Source: Orientallactaga sibirica (Eukaryota > Chordata > Mammalia > Rodentia > Dipodidae). From it: DNA of 64,000 nt. A model generated the notes under the pieces. The model did no database searches. It saw nothing but the letters and a program-made list of their open reading frames with translations, and was not told where the DNA came from. Shown here piece by piece: positions 53,550-63,200 of this stretch; position 1 is the first letter of the stretch; every line of letters starts with the position of its first letter. The DNA is taken from NCBI GenBank assembly GCA_036365145.1, contig JAEOAD010000035.1:5721501-5785500 (forward strand). Reading direction: 5' to 3'. The translations under genes were made by a program, and so were the position numbers.

Positions 53550-54000
53550 CTTACTTTCAGTGTTTGAAATCAAGAATTGCATGCTTTCCTAGAGATCTGA
53601 TGTTGTTCTGACATTTCTACCTTTGTAGATTTGTGTTTTACTCTTATAGTTTTAAATATTATTTCTTTTTCTTGTATTTTTGACATCTTAAATATGTCAT
53701 AGGAGGTTCTTTGCTGGTCATGTCTATTTGGGTTTCTCACTGCCTTTTGTGTTGAATATGTTAATTTTTTTATCTAGATTTGGGAAGTTTTCTACTATTT
53801 CATTGAATAGATTCTCTGTGCTTTTAGTGTTTATTTCAGCCCTCCTTCTGTCATGTGGACTCTTAGCTTTGGTTGACTGTATCCATGCAGTCATACTTGG
53901 TTTTCCCTTACTGATGTCTGAATGCAGTGTTTTATCAACCTTGTCCACCATTCATGGTAGTCTGTCTTCTGCTTGGTCAAGTATATTTGGTGATACTTTC
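53550..54000 (-). pseudogene. L1 ORF1 fragment, opposite strand
   Basis: The minus-strand frame at 53724-53951 contains STENLFNEIVENFPNL, the conserved motif at the start of the L1 ORF1 RNA-binding region. The same ORF1 region is present in sense orientation at 52335-52400, so two separate L1 copies lie back to back. Truncated at both ends. Confidence 0.65.
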
Positions 54001-54014
54001 CATTATGCAGTTTT

Positions 54015-54370
54015 TATTGTGTGTGTGCATAGTTAATATGCATGTGCCTATGCATGTTTGCATGTGAGCATGCATGCATATGTGAGTATGTATGTGGGCC
54101 ACAAAGGTTGATGTTGCGTGTTTTCCTCAGTCATTTTCCATTTGATTTATTGAGGCAGGGTCTCTTTCATTTGGACCCCAGCTTTGGCAGTTTGGCTGGT
54201 GTAGCTAGCAGGCTTGCTCCCAGGATCCACTTTTTCTACTTCATGAGTGCTAGAATTACAGGTGCATCACCATGTCCACCCAGCATTTATGTGGGTGTTA
54301 GGTATCTACACTATGATCCTCATGCTTGCTCAGTAAGTTCCTTATCTACAGGGTCATCTTCCTAGCACTC
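54015..54370 (-). mobile_element. Diverged rodent composite SINE
   Basis: GTGCATGCATGTGAG-like TG-rich part, TTATTGAGGCAGGGTCTCTT, ATGAGTGCTAGAATTACAGG, GATCCTCATGCTTGCTCAG. Same architecture as 30780 and 59870. Confidence 0.5.
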
Positions 54371-54436
54371 TTTGTGTTTTTTATTTGATTTATTTAGTTT
54401 TTCATTAGGAAAATTTCTTTCAAAATCTGAATTTCT

Positions 54437-54595
54437 GTATTTTATTTTTTATTTTTTTAGGAGAGAAAGAGAGAGAGAATTGGTGTGCCAGGGCCTCCAG
54501 CCAGTGCAATCAAACTCCAGATGCACGTACCATCTTGTGCACATGTGTGCTTGTGTCACCTTGCTTACTTGGGATCTGGAGAGTTGAACATGAGT
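54437..54595 (-). mobile_element. SINE-C cut by LTR insertion
   Basis: Antisense SINE-C text runs to GGGATCTGGAGAGTTGAACA and stops where an LTR begins; its tRNA-like head is absent at this junction. Confidence 0.8.
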
Positions 54596-54949
54596 GTGGT
54601 GGTTTGATTCAGGTGTCGTGTCACTCATAAACTTAGGTGTTCTGAATGCTAAGTCCCCAGCTGATGGCAGGTTTGGAATTAAAGCCTCCTGGAGGCAGTG
54701 GATTGTTGGGGGCAGGCTTATGTGTGTTATAACCAGCTTCTTCTTGCTAGTGTTTGGCACACACTTCTGCTGTTGTTGTCCACCTGATGTTGGCCAGGGG
54801 ATGATGTCTACCCTCTGCTCATGCCATTGTTTTCCCCTGCCATCATGGAGCTTCCCCTTGAGTCTGTAAGCCAAAATAAATAAACCCTTTTCCCCATAGC
54901 TCCTCCTGGTCAGATGTTTTCTGCCAGCAATGGGAACCTGACTGCATCA
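54596..54949 (+). mobile_element. MaLR 5' LTR (second type)
   Basis: TGTGGTGGTTTGATTCAGGT start, CATCATGGAGCTTCCCCTTG, AGCCAAAATAAATAAACCC, ending GACTGCATCA. Related to 45505-45840. The sequence continues into internal MaLR DNA. Confidence 0.85.
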
Positions 54950-55586
54950 GTAAAGTTGGTACCAGAGGAGTGGGATTGTTGCTGCTAGTAATCTGACTCT
55001 GTGGCTTTTGCCATTTGGAACTACTTTGTAGGAAGATGTGGACGAATTTGAAATTGTGGCCTAAGAGATACCTTGCAGTGCTGTAAGTACAGTTTGATGG
55101 ACTATCATGGTCAGAACTGAAAGACCTAAATGCAGTAAGACCTGTGGACTGAGATTTAGCTTGTGAGGGTGAGAAAGACCCTTGCCTGGATTGGGCTAGA
55201 AGCAGCTTGTGTGAGAGGCTTTCTGTTATGTGTGTATCCTGAGAATTTATGCAGGGTTACATTGTGTAGAAATGGACTGGTGTGTGCTGAGGGATATATC
55301 ACAGAAAAAATGAAATCTTTGGGCTAAAACTTCGGCCTGTTCAGCTGCAATTGCATGAGAGATTACAACCATTGAGATTGGGCCAGCTGACTTGCATTGG
55401 GACAACAGAAAGAATGCAGAATCCTTTTGAAGGGGCCTGAATGCTGAAGAGGTGTCCTGTTCTTCAAAGTCTACTTTATTCCCCCTGGATTAACAAATTG
55501 GCACCCAGCCACACTCTTAAAATACTGTGTGTATAACACTTGCTTTCTTATTTATTTATTTATTTATTTTATACATTTAAAAATAC

Positions 55587-55618
55587 ATTTTTTATTTATT
55601 TGAGAAAGAGGTATAGAG

Positions 55619-55670
<52 letters not shown>

Positions 55671-55832
55671 GAGAGAATGAATGGGTGTGCCAGGGCCTCC
55701 AGCCACTGCAAACGAACTCCAGAAGCATGCACCACCTTGTGCATCTAGCTTACGTGAGTCCTGTGAAATCGAACCGGGGTCCTTTGGCTTTGCAGGCAAT
55801 GCCTTAATCACTAAGCCATCTTCTCCAGCGCT
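55587..55832 (-). mobile_element. SINE-A with (CA)n in its tail
   Basis: Antisense with about 22 CA units (55622-55665) between GTATAGAGAGTA and ATAGAGAGAGAATG; ends CTAAGCCATCTTCTCCAGC. Confidence 0.92.
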
Positions 55833-55839
55833 ATCTATC

Positions 55840-56100
55840 TATCTGTTTATTTTTTTTTGAGAGAGAGAGAGAGAGAAACAGAGAGGGAGAGGAAGAGGCA
55901 GAGAGAGAGAGAATGGGCATACCAGGGCCATTTCAGCCACTGTGAATGAGCTCTAAACATGTGTGCTGCCTTGTGGGCAAGTGCGGCATTGCATGCTTGT
56001 GTCACTTGGGTCTGGCTAAACGTGGGACCTGGAGAATCGAATGAGTGTTCTTAGGCTTGGCAGGCAGGCACCTTAACCATTAAGCCATCTCTCCAGCCCC
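55840..56100 (-). mobile_element. SINE intermediate A/B
   Basis: Antisense: (GA)n, GCCTTGTGGGCAAGTGCGGC, AACGTGGGACCTGGAGAATC, ending TTAAGCCATCTCTCCAGCCC. Confidence 0.9.
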
Positions 56101-56102
56101 CT

Positions 56103-56240
56103 AGTTTTATTTTTTCATTAATAGGCGCACCAGGGCCTCCACTACAAACAAATTCCAGACATATGCACCACCTTGTGCTTACGTGGGTCCTGGGGAATGG
56201 AACCTGGATCCTCAACCACTAAGCTATCTCTCTAGCCCTA
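56103..56240 (-). mobile_element. SINE-A, shortened
   Basis: Antisense: starts TTTATTTTTTCATTAATAGG with no GA tract; internal deletions; ends CTAAGCTATCTCTCTAGCCC. Confidence 0.82.
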
Positions 56241-56279
56241 ACACTTGCTTTCTGTCCTTGAACATTGATAAAAGTTTTG

Positions 56280-56479
56280 TTTTAAAGATTTATTTATTTA
56301 TTAGAGACAGTGAGGGAGAGAGAGTGAGAATGGGTGTGCCAGGGCCTCTAGCCACTGCAAACGAACTCCAGATGCAGGTGCCAGCATGTGTATCTGGCTT
56401 ACATGGAACTTGGAGGATTGAACCTGGGTCCTTAGGCTTTGGAGGCATGCACCTTAACTGCTAAGCCATCTCTCCAGCC
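56280..56479 (-). mobile_element. SINE-A
   Basis: Antisense, ending CTAAGCCATCTCTCCAGCC. TGATAAAAGT lies both before (about 56267) and immediately after it, a target duplication. Confidence 0.92.
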
Positions 56480-56539
56480 TGATAAAAGTCTTTTGAAAGA
56501 TTGGAAGTGCTTGGATCAAACTAGTGTGAAAAACCGTTC

Positions 56540-56792
56540 TTTTTTTTTTTTGGAGAGAGACACAGAGAGAGAGGGAGAGGAAGACAGAGATGGGCACGCC
56601 AGCAGCCTCTCAGCTGCTGTGAATGAAATCCAGATGCGTGTGCCCCCTTGTGGTCAAGTGCGGCATTGCACCTTTGCGTCACTTTGCATCTGGCTAAATG
56701 TGGGACCTGGAGATTGGAACTGCTGGTAATTGGAACCAGAGTTCTTAGGCTTAGGAGGTAGGCGCCTTAACTGCTAAGCCATCTCTCCAGCC
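56540..56792 (-). mobile_element. SINE-B flanked by a ~60-bp direct repeat
   Basis: Antisense copy: poly(T), GAGATGGGCACGCCAGCAGC, GCCCCCTTGTGGTCAAGTG, ending CTAAGCCATCTCTCCAGCC. The flanks 56480-56539 and 56793-56853 are near-identical, with about five differences. Confidence 0.93.
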
Positions 56793-56959
56793 TGATAAAA
56801 AGTCTTTTGAAAGATTGGAAGTGCTTGGATCAAACCAATGTGAAAAACCATTCTTAATAAATGTTTTTCACTGCAACAGTGGTGTTTGCTAAAACCAGTG
56901 GGAGAGCTGTTTTAACACTATTGCTACATTAAAAGTTATATTTAGAGAGCTGTTAATCC

Positions 56960-57130
56960 AATGGTATATGAGAAAGTTATATTTGGCATGTTTCTGTTTT
57001 CCAATTGAAACATCAGAAAGTTACATTAGGTATGTTTCCATTTTCCTATTGATACATCAGAAAGTTATATTTGGCGTGCTTCCGTTTTCCTATTGATATA
57101 TCAGAAAGTTTTATTTGGCATGTTTCTATC
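56960..57130 (+). repeat. 44-bp tandem repeat, 4 units
   Basis: The word AGAAAGTTATATTTGGCATG or a variant recurs at 56971, 57015, 57059 and 57103, 44 bp apart, each followed by TTTC(T/C)(G/A)TTTTCC. Confidence 0.88.
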
Positions 57131-57227
57131 TTTTTTCTGAAATGACCATTCAATTTTAGATAATAACACTTTAGAATAGACTCATTAGTGTGTAATTTTG
57201 AAGTATTTATACAAATCTTTTTCTTTT

Positions 57228-57387
57228 CTTTCTTTTTGTTTCTTTGAGGTAGGGTCTTATTCTAACACTCCAGTCCAGGCTGACCAGGATTCACTGTGTA
57301 GTCTCAGAGTGGGCTGGAATTCAGTGATCTACCTAACTCTGCTTCTGGAGTGCTGAGATTAGAGGTATGCACCACCATTTCTGGCTT
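57228..57387 (-). mobile_element. B1 SINE, diverged
   Basis: Antisense: GAGGTAGGGTCTTATTCTAA, GGAGTGCTGAGATTAGAGGT. Confidence 0.78.
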
Positions 57388-57785
57388 ATCCTAATTGTTA
57401 GTACCTGTTTTCTGGATACTATTATATACAATTTAGAGTATGCTAATTAAATTTCATAAGGGATAGTTAGGTACATCTATTTGGCCTCTAAGATTTAGAA
57501 AACAAGAGATTGCAAGTTAGATTATATATGGGGGAGGATGACTTCAAGGTAGTAGACGAATACATATAGTTGTGGCACTAAAACATGCCATAAGGGAGCG
57601 TGGTTAGGGAATGCTTCCTGCACATGCACTGTGGAAGTGATCATGAAGAGGACATGGCTCTAGGTGCAGATACTTTTAGGGCAGTATCCAGAGTGTAGGT
57701 AGTCCTGTAAAGCAGGGATATCTGTATAAGGTATGTGTTAGATCCTGTGCACTTTTACATTTGTCTATTTTGCCTATTTCTTTTT
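57388..57785. other. Unassigned DNA
   Basis: Nothing recognised. Confidence 0.35.
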
Positions 57786-57789
57786 AACT

Positions 57790-57938
57790 TCTTTTTTTGG
57801 GGGGCAGGGGGTAGGAGGGAGGGTCTCACTCTACTCCAGACAGACTTGGAACTCACTCTGTAGCCCAGGCTGGCCTCAAAGTCATGCTGATCCTCTTACT
57901 TCAGCCTTATTAGAAGTGTGAGTCATCACGCCTGGCCA
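57790..57938 (-). mobile_element. B1 relic
   Basis: Antisense: GGAGGGTCTCACTCTACTCC, TAGCCCAGGCTGGCCTCAAA, GTGAGTCATCACGCCTGGC. Old. Confidence 0.75.
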
Positions 57939-58127
57939 TTTGTCTACTTTGGATGCTGACATATTTGAAATGGCAAAAATATCATTGTATGAAGACCCTG
58001 TGTATACATAGGGTATGTTATCTCTATATTAATTGTGATTATTTAGAATTTTCAATAATAAAATCATTTCTTATATTATGAAAGATACCTATTATACTTG
58101 TTACATATAAAAAACACTCTCTCTCTC

Positions 58128-58289
58128 TTTTTTTTTTTTTTTTTTGGTTTTTCAAGGTAGCATCTCACTCTAGCTCAGGCTGACCTGGAATTCACTAAGT
58201 AGTCTCAGGCTGGCCTCGAACTCACAGTGATTCTCTTACCTCTGCCTCCTGAGTGCTGGGATTAAAGGCGTGTGCCACCACACCTGGCT
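58128..58289 (-). mobile_element. B1 SINE (left arm of an inverted pair)
   Basis: Antisense: poly(T), GGTTTTTCAAGGTAGCATCT, ending GTGCCACCACACCTGGC. AAAAACACTCT before and AAAAAGCACTCT after are its target duplication. Confidence 0.92.
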
Positions 58290-58308
58290 TAAAAAGCACT
58301 CTTTGAAG

Positions 58309-58452
58309 CTGCGTGTGTTGGCTCACACCTATAATTCCAGCACTTGAGAGGTTGAGGTAGGAGGATCATCATGAATTCAAAGCCAGCCTGGGCTACAGAA
58401 TGAAATCCAGGTTAGCTTGGGCTAGAATGAGTCCCTTTCTTGAAAAAAAAAA
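58309..58452 (+). mobile_element. B1 SINE (right arm of an inverted pair)
   Basis: Sense: GCTGCGTGTGTTGGCTCACA, AATTCCAGCACTTGAGAGG, poly(A). It lies about 20 bp from the antisense copy, head to head. Confidence 0.88.
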
Positions 58453-59868
58453 ATCACTGTGAGTTTTATCTCATTTTTATTATTCAGAAGAGTAGTTTTT
58501 TTAAAAAGGATTTTTGGCTAGCTTTAGGCTTATAGAAAAATTTCTTATGCCCCCTAAGCCCTGATTCCCCAGTGTCCCCTATTATTAAACCATTTTGCAT
58601 CAGTGTGGTATAGTATTTACAATTGATGAAGCAATTATTATTCATAGTTTATTTTTATTTAATAATACACTTTATTATTAGGTAGAGTTCATAGTTTAGA
58701 ATTCATATTAAGATTTGTGTGGTACAATTATATAGGTGTTGACAAATGTATAATGCTATCTGTCTGTCATTACAGTTCATATAGAATAATAGGAAATACC
58801 CTGTGGGCTTTTGAAGTAAAAATTAATTTTACAAATGAGGGAAACTCATTTTTGATATCTGGAACATACACATGTGTGCACGTGTGCATGTCATCTTCCA
58901 GCTTTCCCAGTCTGATCCTTCTGACAAACTATTGTAAATATTCTCATCTCACCAGAATTGTCTCTCAACTTGCCTACTTAATGTAAACATGAATGTTTTA
59001 TAATTCCAAATAAATACTTGTAATTTTCATATTTATCATATTTCCCCATTGAAAACATAGTAAGCCATCTTGCAACTCTATAAAGGAAGGGATACTAGGC
59101 ACATGTGAGGACCAGGCGCAACTGCATTTGTTGTGAATAGTCTCCTGAGAATAGTGCTGTAAGGTAGCATATCTGATGCTACACAATAGCACCACTTGGG
59201 CATGGAAGTGGAATGTTCTGATGTATAATATAATCTGTTAGGCTTATTGAACACATAATGACATGTAATTATCTAGAGGACAAAGCAAATTCTCTGACAT
59301 GTGTATATAGGCATTATGTTCATTCCACATGGACCTAAGCTTTTACTTAGTATTATATAAGACTTAAGAGTAATTCCGCATCTTTGATATTTTAGACCTT
59401 TAAACAGCTTTTATTGATTATGCGATTAAATGCTTCTCAAAACATGTATGTTTTGCTTTTTCTTTGAAAAACAGTGTTTGAAAAAATGTGAAGTTAGTAA
59501 ACTTGAAAGGATGAAAAAATGTAAAAAGCTAGGCATTGTTTTAAATTTCCCACAAAATTGTATGAGCATTTACCATAGAAAAATATTACTAGAGACTTTA
59601 TGTGATAAATGGGTATGTATCCATTTTAGAAATAAAAGTTGCCACCTAATTGATCTCATAGACTTTTAAGACCAACTATAGAAGAATTAGATTTTAATGA
59701 CATTTCAAGGAAATAAATAAATAAATAAGCTTATAAAAGACTTTTCTATTTCATGGAAGGTAGCATGCTTTATTAGAAAATCATGTAGTGAGTGCAGTTT
59801 TCTAAACTGTGCGCTATGACTATTTTCTTTTTTCGTATGTGTGGAATGTTATGTGATGTGATGTTTGA
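58453..59868. other. Unassigned AT-rich DNA
   Basis: About 1.4 kb without recognised repeats or supported exons. Open frames 58717-58986, 58998-59195 and 59430-59669 have no identifiable product. An (AAAT)3 lies at about 59711-59726. Confidence 0.4.
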
Positions 59869-59869
59869 A

Positions 59870-60145
59870 TGTATAAATGTGTGTGCAGATGCTTACTTCC
59901 TGTTCACACTTCTGTGGAGCTTAGAGGAGAATATCAGGGAATCTTTTTCATAGTCTTTTTCCAGCAGCAAGCCCCAGTGATTCATCAGTCTTTGCCCCCT
60001 GCAGGACTGGGGTTACAGACATGTGTGGGTACGCCTAGCTGTTTATGTGGATATTGGGTATTGAACATGGGCAGTCTCTAGTCTCTCAGGCACTGACGCT
60101 TGCTGGGTAAGCATTACTAACAACTGAGCAATCACTCCAACCCCC
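59870..60145 (-). mobile_element. Diverged rodent composite SINE
   Basis: GTGTGTGCAGATGCTTACTT, GGACTGGGGTTACAGACATG, TGGATATTGGGTATTGAACA, ACAACTGAGCAATCACTCC. Same architecture as 30780 and 54015. Confidence 0.55.
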
Positions 60146-60242
60146 TGATCTGTGAACTTTTGAAGAATTCTTTAAATATCACTTTACACCTAAGTTCATT
60201 TTAATATGTTATGTTTGAGAAGTGAAAATATTGCAACTGTTC
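60146..60242. other. Spacer before the minisatellite
   Basis: AT-rich; nothing recognised. Confidence 0.4.
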
Positions 60243-63200
60243 ATCATTAGTGACTAGAAAAGTCTATCTACACTCAGCAGATCAGTGACTAGAAAAGCCT
60301 GTCTACACACAGCGGATCAGTGACTAGAAAAGCCTGTCTACACACAGCGGATCAGTAACTAGAAAAGCCTGTCTACACACAGCGGATCAGTAACTAGAAA
60401 AGCCTGTCTACACACAGCGGATCAGTGACTAGAAAAGTCTATCTACACACACAGTGGATCAGTGACTAGAAAAGCCTGTCTACACTCAGCGGATCAGTGA
60501 CTAGAAAAGCCTGTCTACACACAGCGGATCAGTGACAAGAAAAGCCTGTCTACACACAGCGGATCAGTGACTAGAAAAGCCTGTCTACACACAGCGGATC
60601 AGTGACTAGAAAAGTCTATCTACGCACAGCGGATCAGTGACTAGAAAAGCCTGTCTACACACAGTGGATCAGTGACTAGAAAAGTCTATCTACGCACAGT
60701 GGATCAGTGACTAGAAAAGTCTGTCTACACACAGCGCATCAGTGACTAGAAAAGCCTGTCTACACACAGTGGGTCAGTGACTAGAAAAGTCTATCTACGC
60801 ACAGCGGATCAGTGACTAGAAAAGCCTGTCTACACACAGCGGATCAGTGACTAGAAAAGTCTGTCTACACACAGCGCATCAGTGACTAGAAAAGCCTGTC
60901 TACACACAGTGGGTCAGTGATTAGAAAAGCCTGTCTACACACAGTGGGTCAGTGACTAGAAAAGTCTATGTACACTCAGCGGATCAGTGACTAGAAAAGC
61001 CTGTCTACACACAGCAGATCAGTGACTAGAAAAGTCTATCTACACACAGCGGGTCAGTGACTAGAAAAGTCTGTCTACACACAGCGGATCAGTGACTAGA
61101 AAAGCCTGTCTACACACAATAGATCAGTGACTAGAAAAGCCTGTCTACACACAATGGGTCAGTGACTAGAAAAGCCTGTCTACACACAGCGGATCAGTGA
61201 CTAGAAAAGCCTGTCTACACACAGCGGATCAGTGACTAGAAAAGCCTGTCTACACACAGCGGATCAGTGACTAGAAAAGTCTATCTACACACAGCGGATC
61301 AGTGACTAGAAAAGCCTGTCTACACACAGCGGATCAGTGACTAGAAAAGTCTATCTACACACAGCGGATCAGTGACTAGAAAAGCCTGTCTACACACAGC
61401 GGATCAGTGACAAGAAAAGCCTATCTACACACAGCGGATCAGTGACTAGAAAAGCCTGTCTACACACAGCGGATCAGTGACTAGAAAAGTCTATCTACAC
61501 TCAGCGGGTGACTGACTAGAAAAGCCTGTCTACACACAGCGTATCAGTGACTAGAAAAGCCTGTCTACACACAGCAGATCTGTGACTAGAAAAGTCTATC
61601 TACACACAGCGGATCAGTGACTGGAAAAGCCTGTCTACACACAGCGGATCAGTGACTAGAAAAGTCTGTCTGCACTCAGCGGATCAGTGACTAGAAAAGC
61701 CTGTCTACACACAGTGGATCAGTGACTAGAAAAGTCTATCTACACTCAGTGGGTGACTGACTAGAAAAGCCTGTCTACACTCAGCGGGTCACTGACTAGA
61801 AAAGCCTGTCTACACTCAGCGGATCAGTGACTAGAAAAGTCTACACACAGCGGATCAGTGACTAGAAAAGCCTGTCTACACACAGCGGATCAGTGACTAG
61901 AAAAGTCTATCTACACACAGCGGATCAGTGACTAGAAAAGCCTGTCTACACACAGCGGATCAGTGACTAGAAAAGCCTGTCTACACTCAGCGGATCAGTG
62001 ACTAGAAAAGCCTGTCTACACACAGTGGATCAGTGACTAGAAAAGTCTATCTACACTCAGTGGGTGACTGACTAGAAAAGCCTGTCTACACTCAGCGGGT
62101 CACTGACTAGAAAAGCCTGTCTACACTCAGCGGATCAGTGACTAGAAAAGTCTACACACAGCGGATCAGTGACTAGAAAAGCCTGTCTACACACAGCGGA
62201 TCAGTGACTAGAAAAGCCTATCTACACACAGCGGATCAGTGACTAGAAAAGCCTGTCTACACACAATGGGTCAGTGACTAGAAAAGCCTGTCTACACACA
62301 GCGGATCAGTAACTAGAAAAGCCTGTCGACACACAGCGGATCAGTGACAAGAAAAGCCTGTCTACACACAATGGGTCAGTGACTAGAAAAGCCTGTCTAC
62401 ACTCAGCGGCTCAGTGACTGGAAAAGCCTGTCTACACACAGCGGATCAGTGACTAGAAAAGTCTATCTACACACAGTGGAGTAATGACTAGAAAAGTCTG
62501 TCTACACACAGTGGATCAGTGACTAGAAAAGCCTGTCTACACACAGTGGTCAGTGACTAGAAAAGCCTGTCTACACTCAGCGGCTCAGTGACTGGAAAAG
62601 CCTGTCTACACACAGCGGATCAGTGACTAGAAAAGTCTATCTACACACAGTGGAGTAATGACTAGAAAAGTCTATCTACACACAGTGGATTAATGACTAG
62701 AAAAGTCTGTCTACACTCAGCGGATCAGTGACTAGAAAAGCCTGTCTACACACAGCGGATCAGTGACTAGAAATCCTGTCTACACTCAGCGGATCAGTGA
62801 CTAGAAAAGCCTGTCTACACACAGCGGATCAGTGACTAGAAAAGCCTGTCTACACACAGCGGATCAGTGACTAGAAAAGCCTGTCTACACTCAGCGGATC
62901 AGTGACTAGAAAAGCCTGACTACACACAGCAGATCTGTGACTAGAAAAGCCTGTCTACACTCATCGAATCAGTGACTAGAAAAGCCTGACTACACACAGC
63001 GGATCAGTGACTAGAAAAGTCTATCTACACTCAGCAAATCAGTGACTAGAAAAGCCTGTCTATACAAAGCGGGTCAGTGACTGGAAAAGCCTGTCTACAC
63101 TCAGCGGATCAGTGACTAGAAAAGCCAGTCTACACACAGCGGTTCAGTGACTAGAAAAGCCTGTCTACACTCAGCGGATCAGTGACTAGAAAAGTCTATC

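Larger units (their letters stand above)
54950..56960 (+). mobile_element. MaLR internal region, riddled with SINEs
   Basis: Begins GTAAAGTTGGTACCAGAGGA, the counterpart of the primer-site region after the 8651 LTR. Non-SINE parts are 54950-55550, 56240-56284, 56480-56540 and 56793-56960. I see no gag-pol frame and no matching 3' LTR in the window, so the element is incomplete. Confidence 0.65.

Noticed and set aside
53728..54036. 102-codon plus-strand frame with hydrophobic runs
   Set aside because: It is the complementary strand of an L1 ORF1 fragment; the minus-strand reading carries the recognisable motif.
54449..54874. 141-codon minus-strand frame
   Set aside because: It spans a SINE-C fragment and an MaLR LTR.
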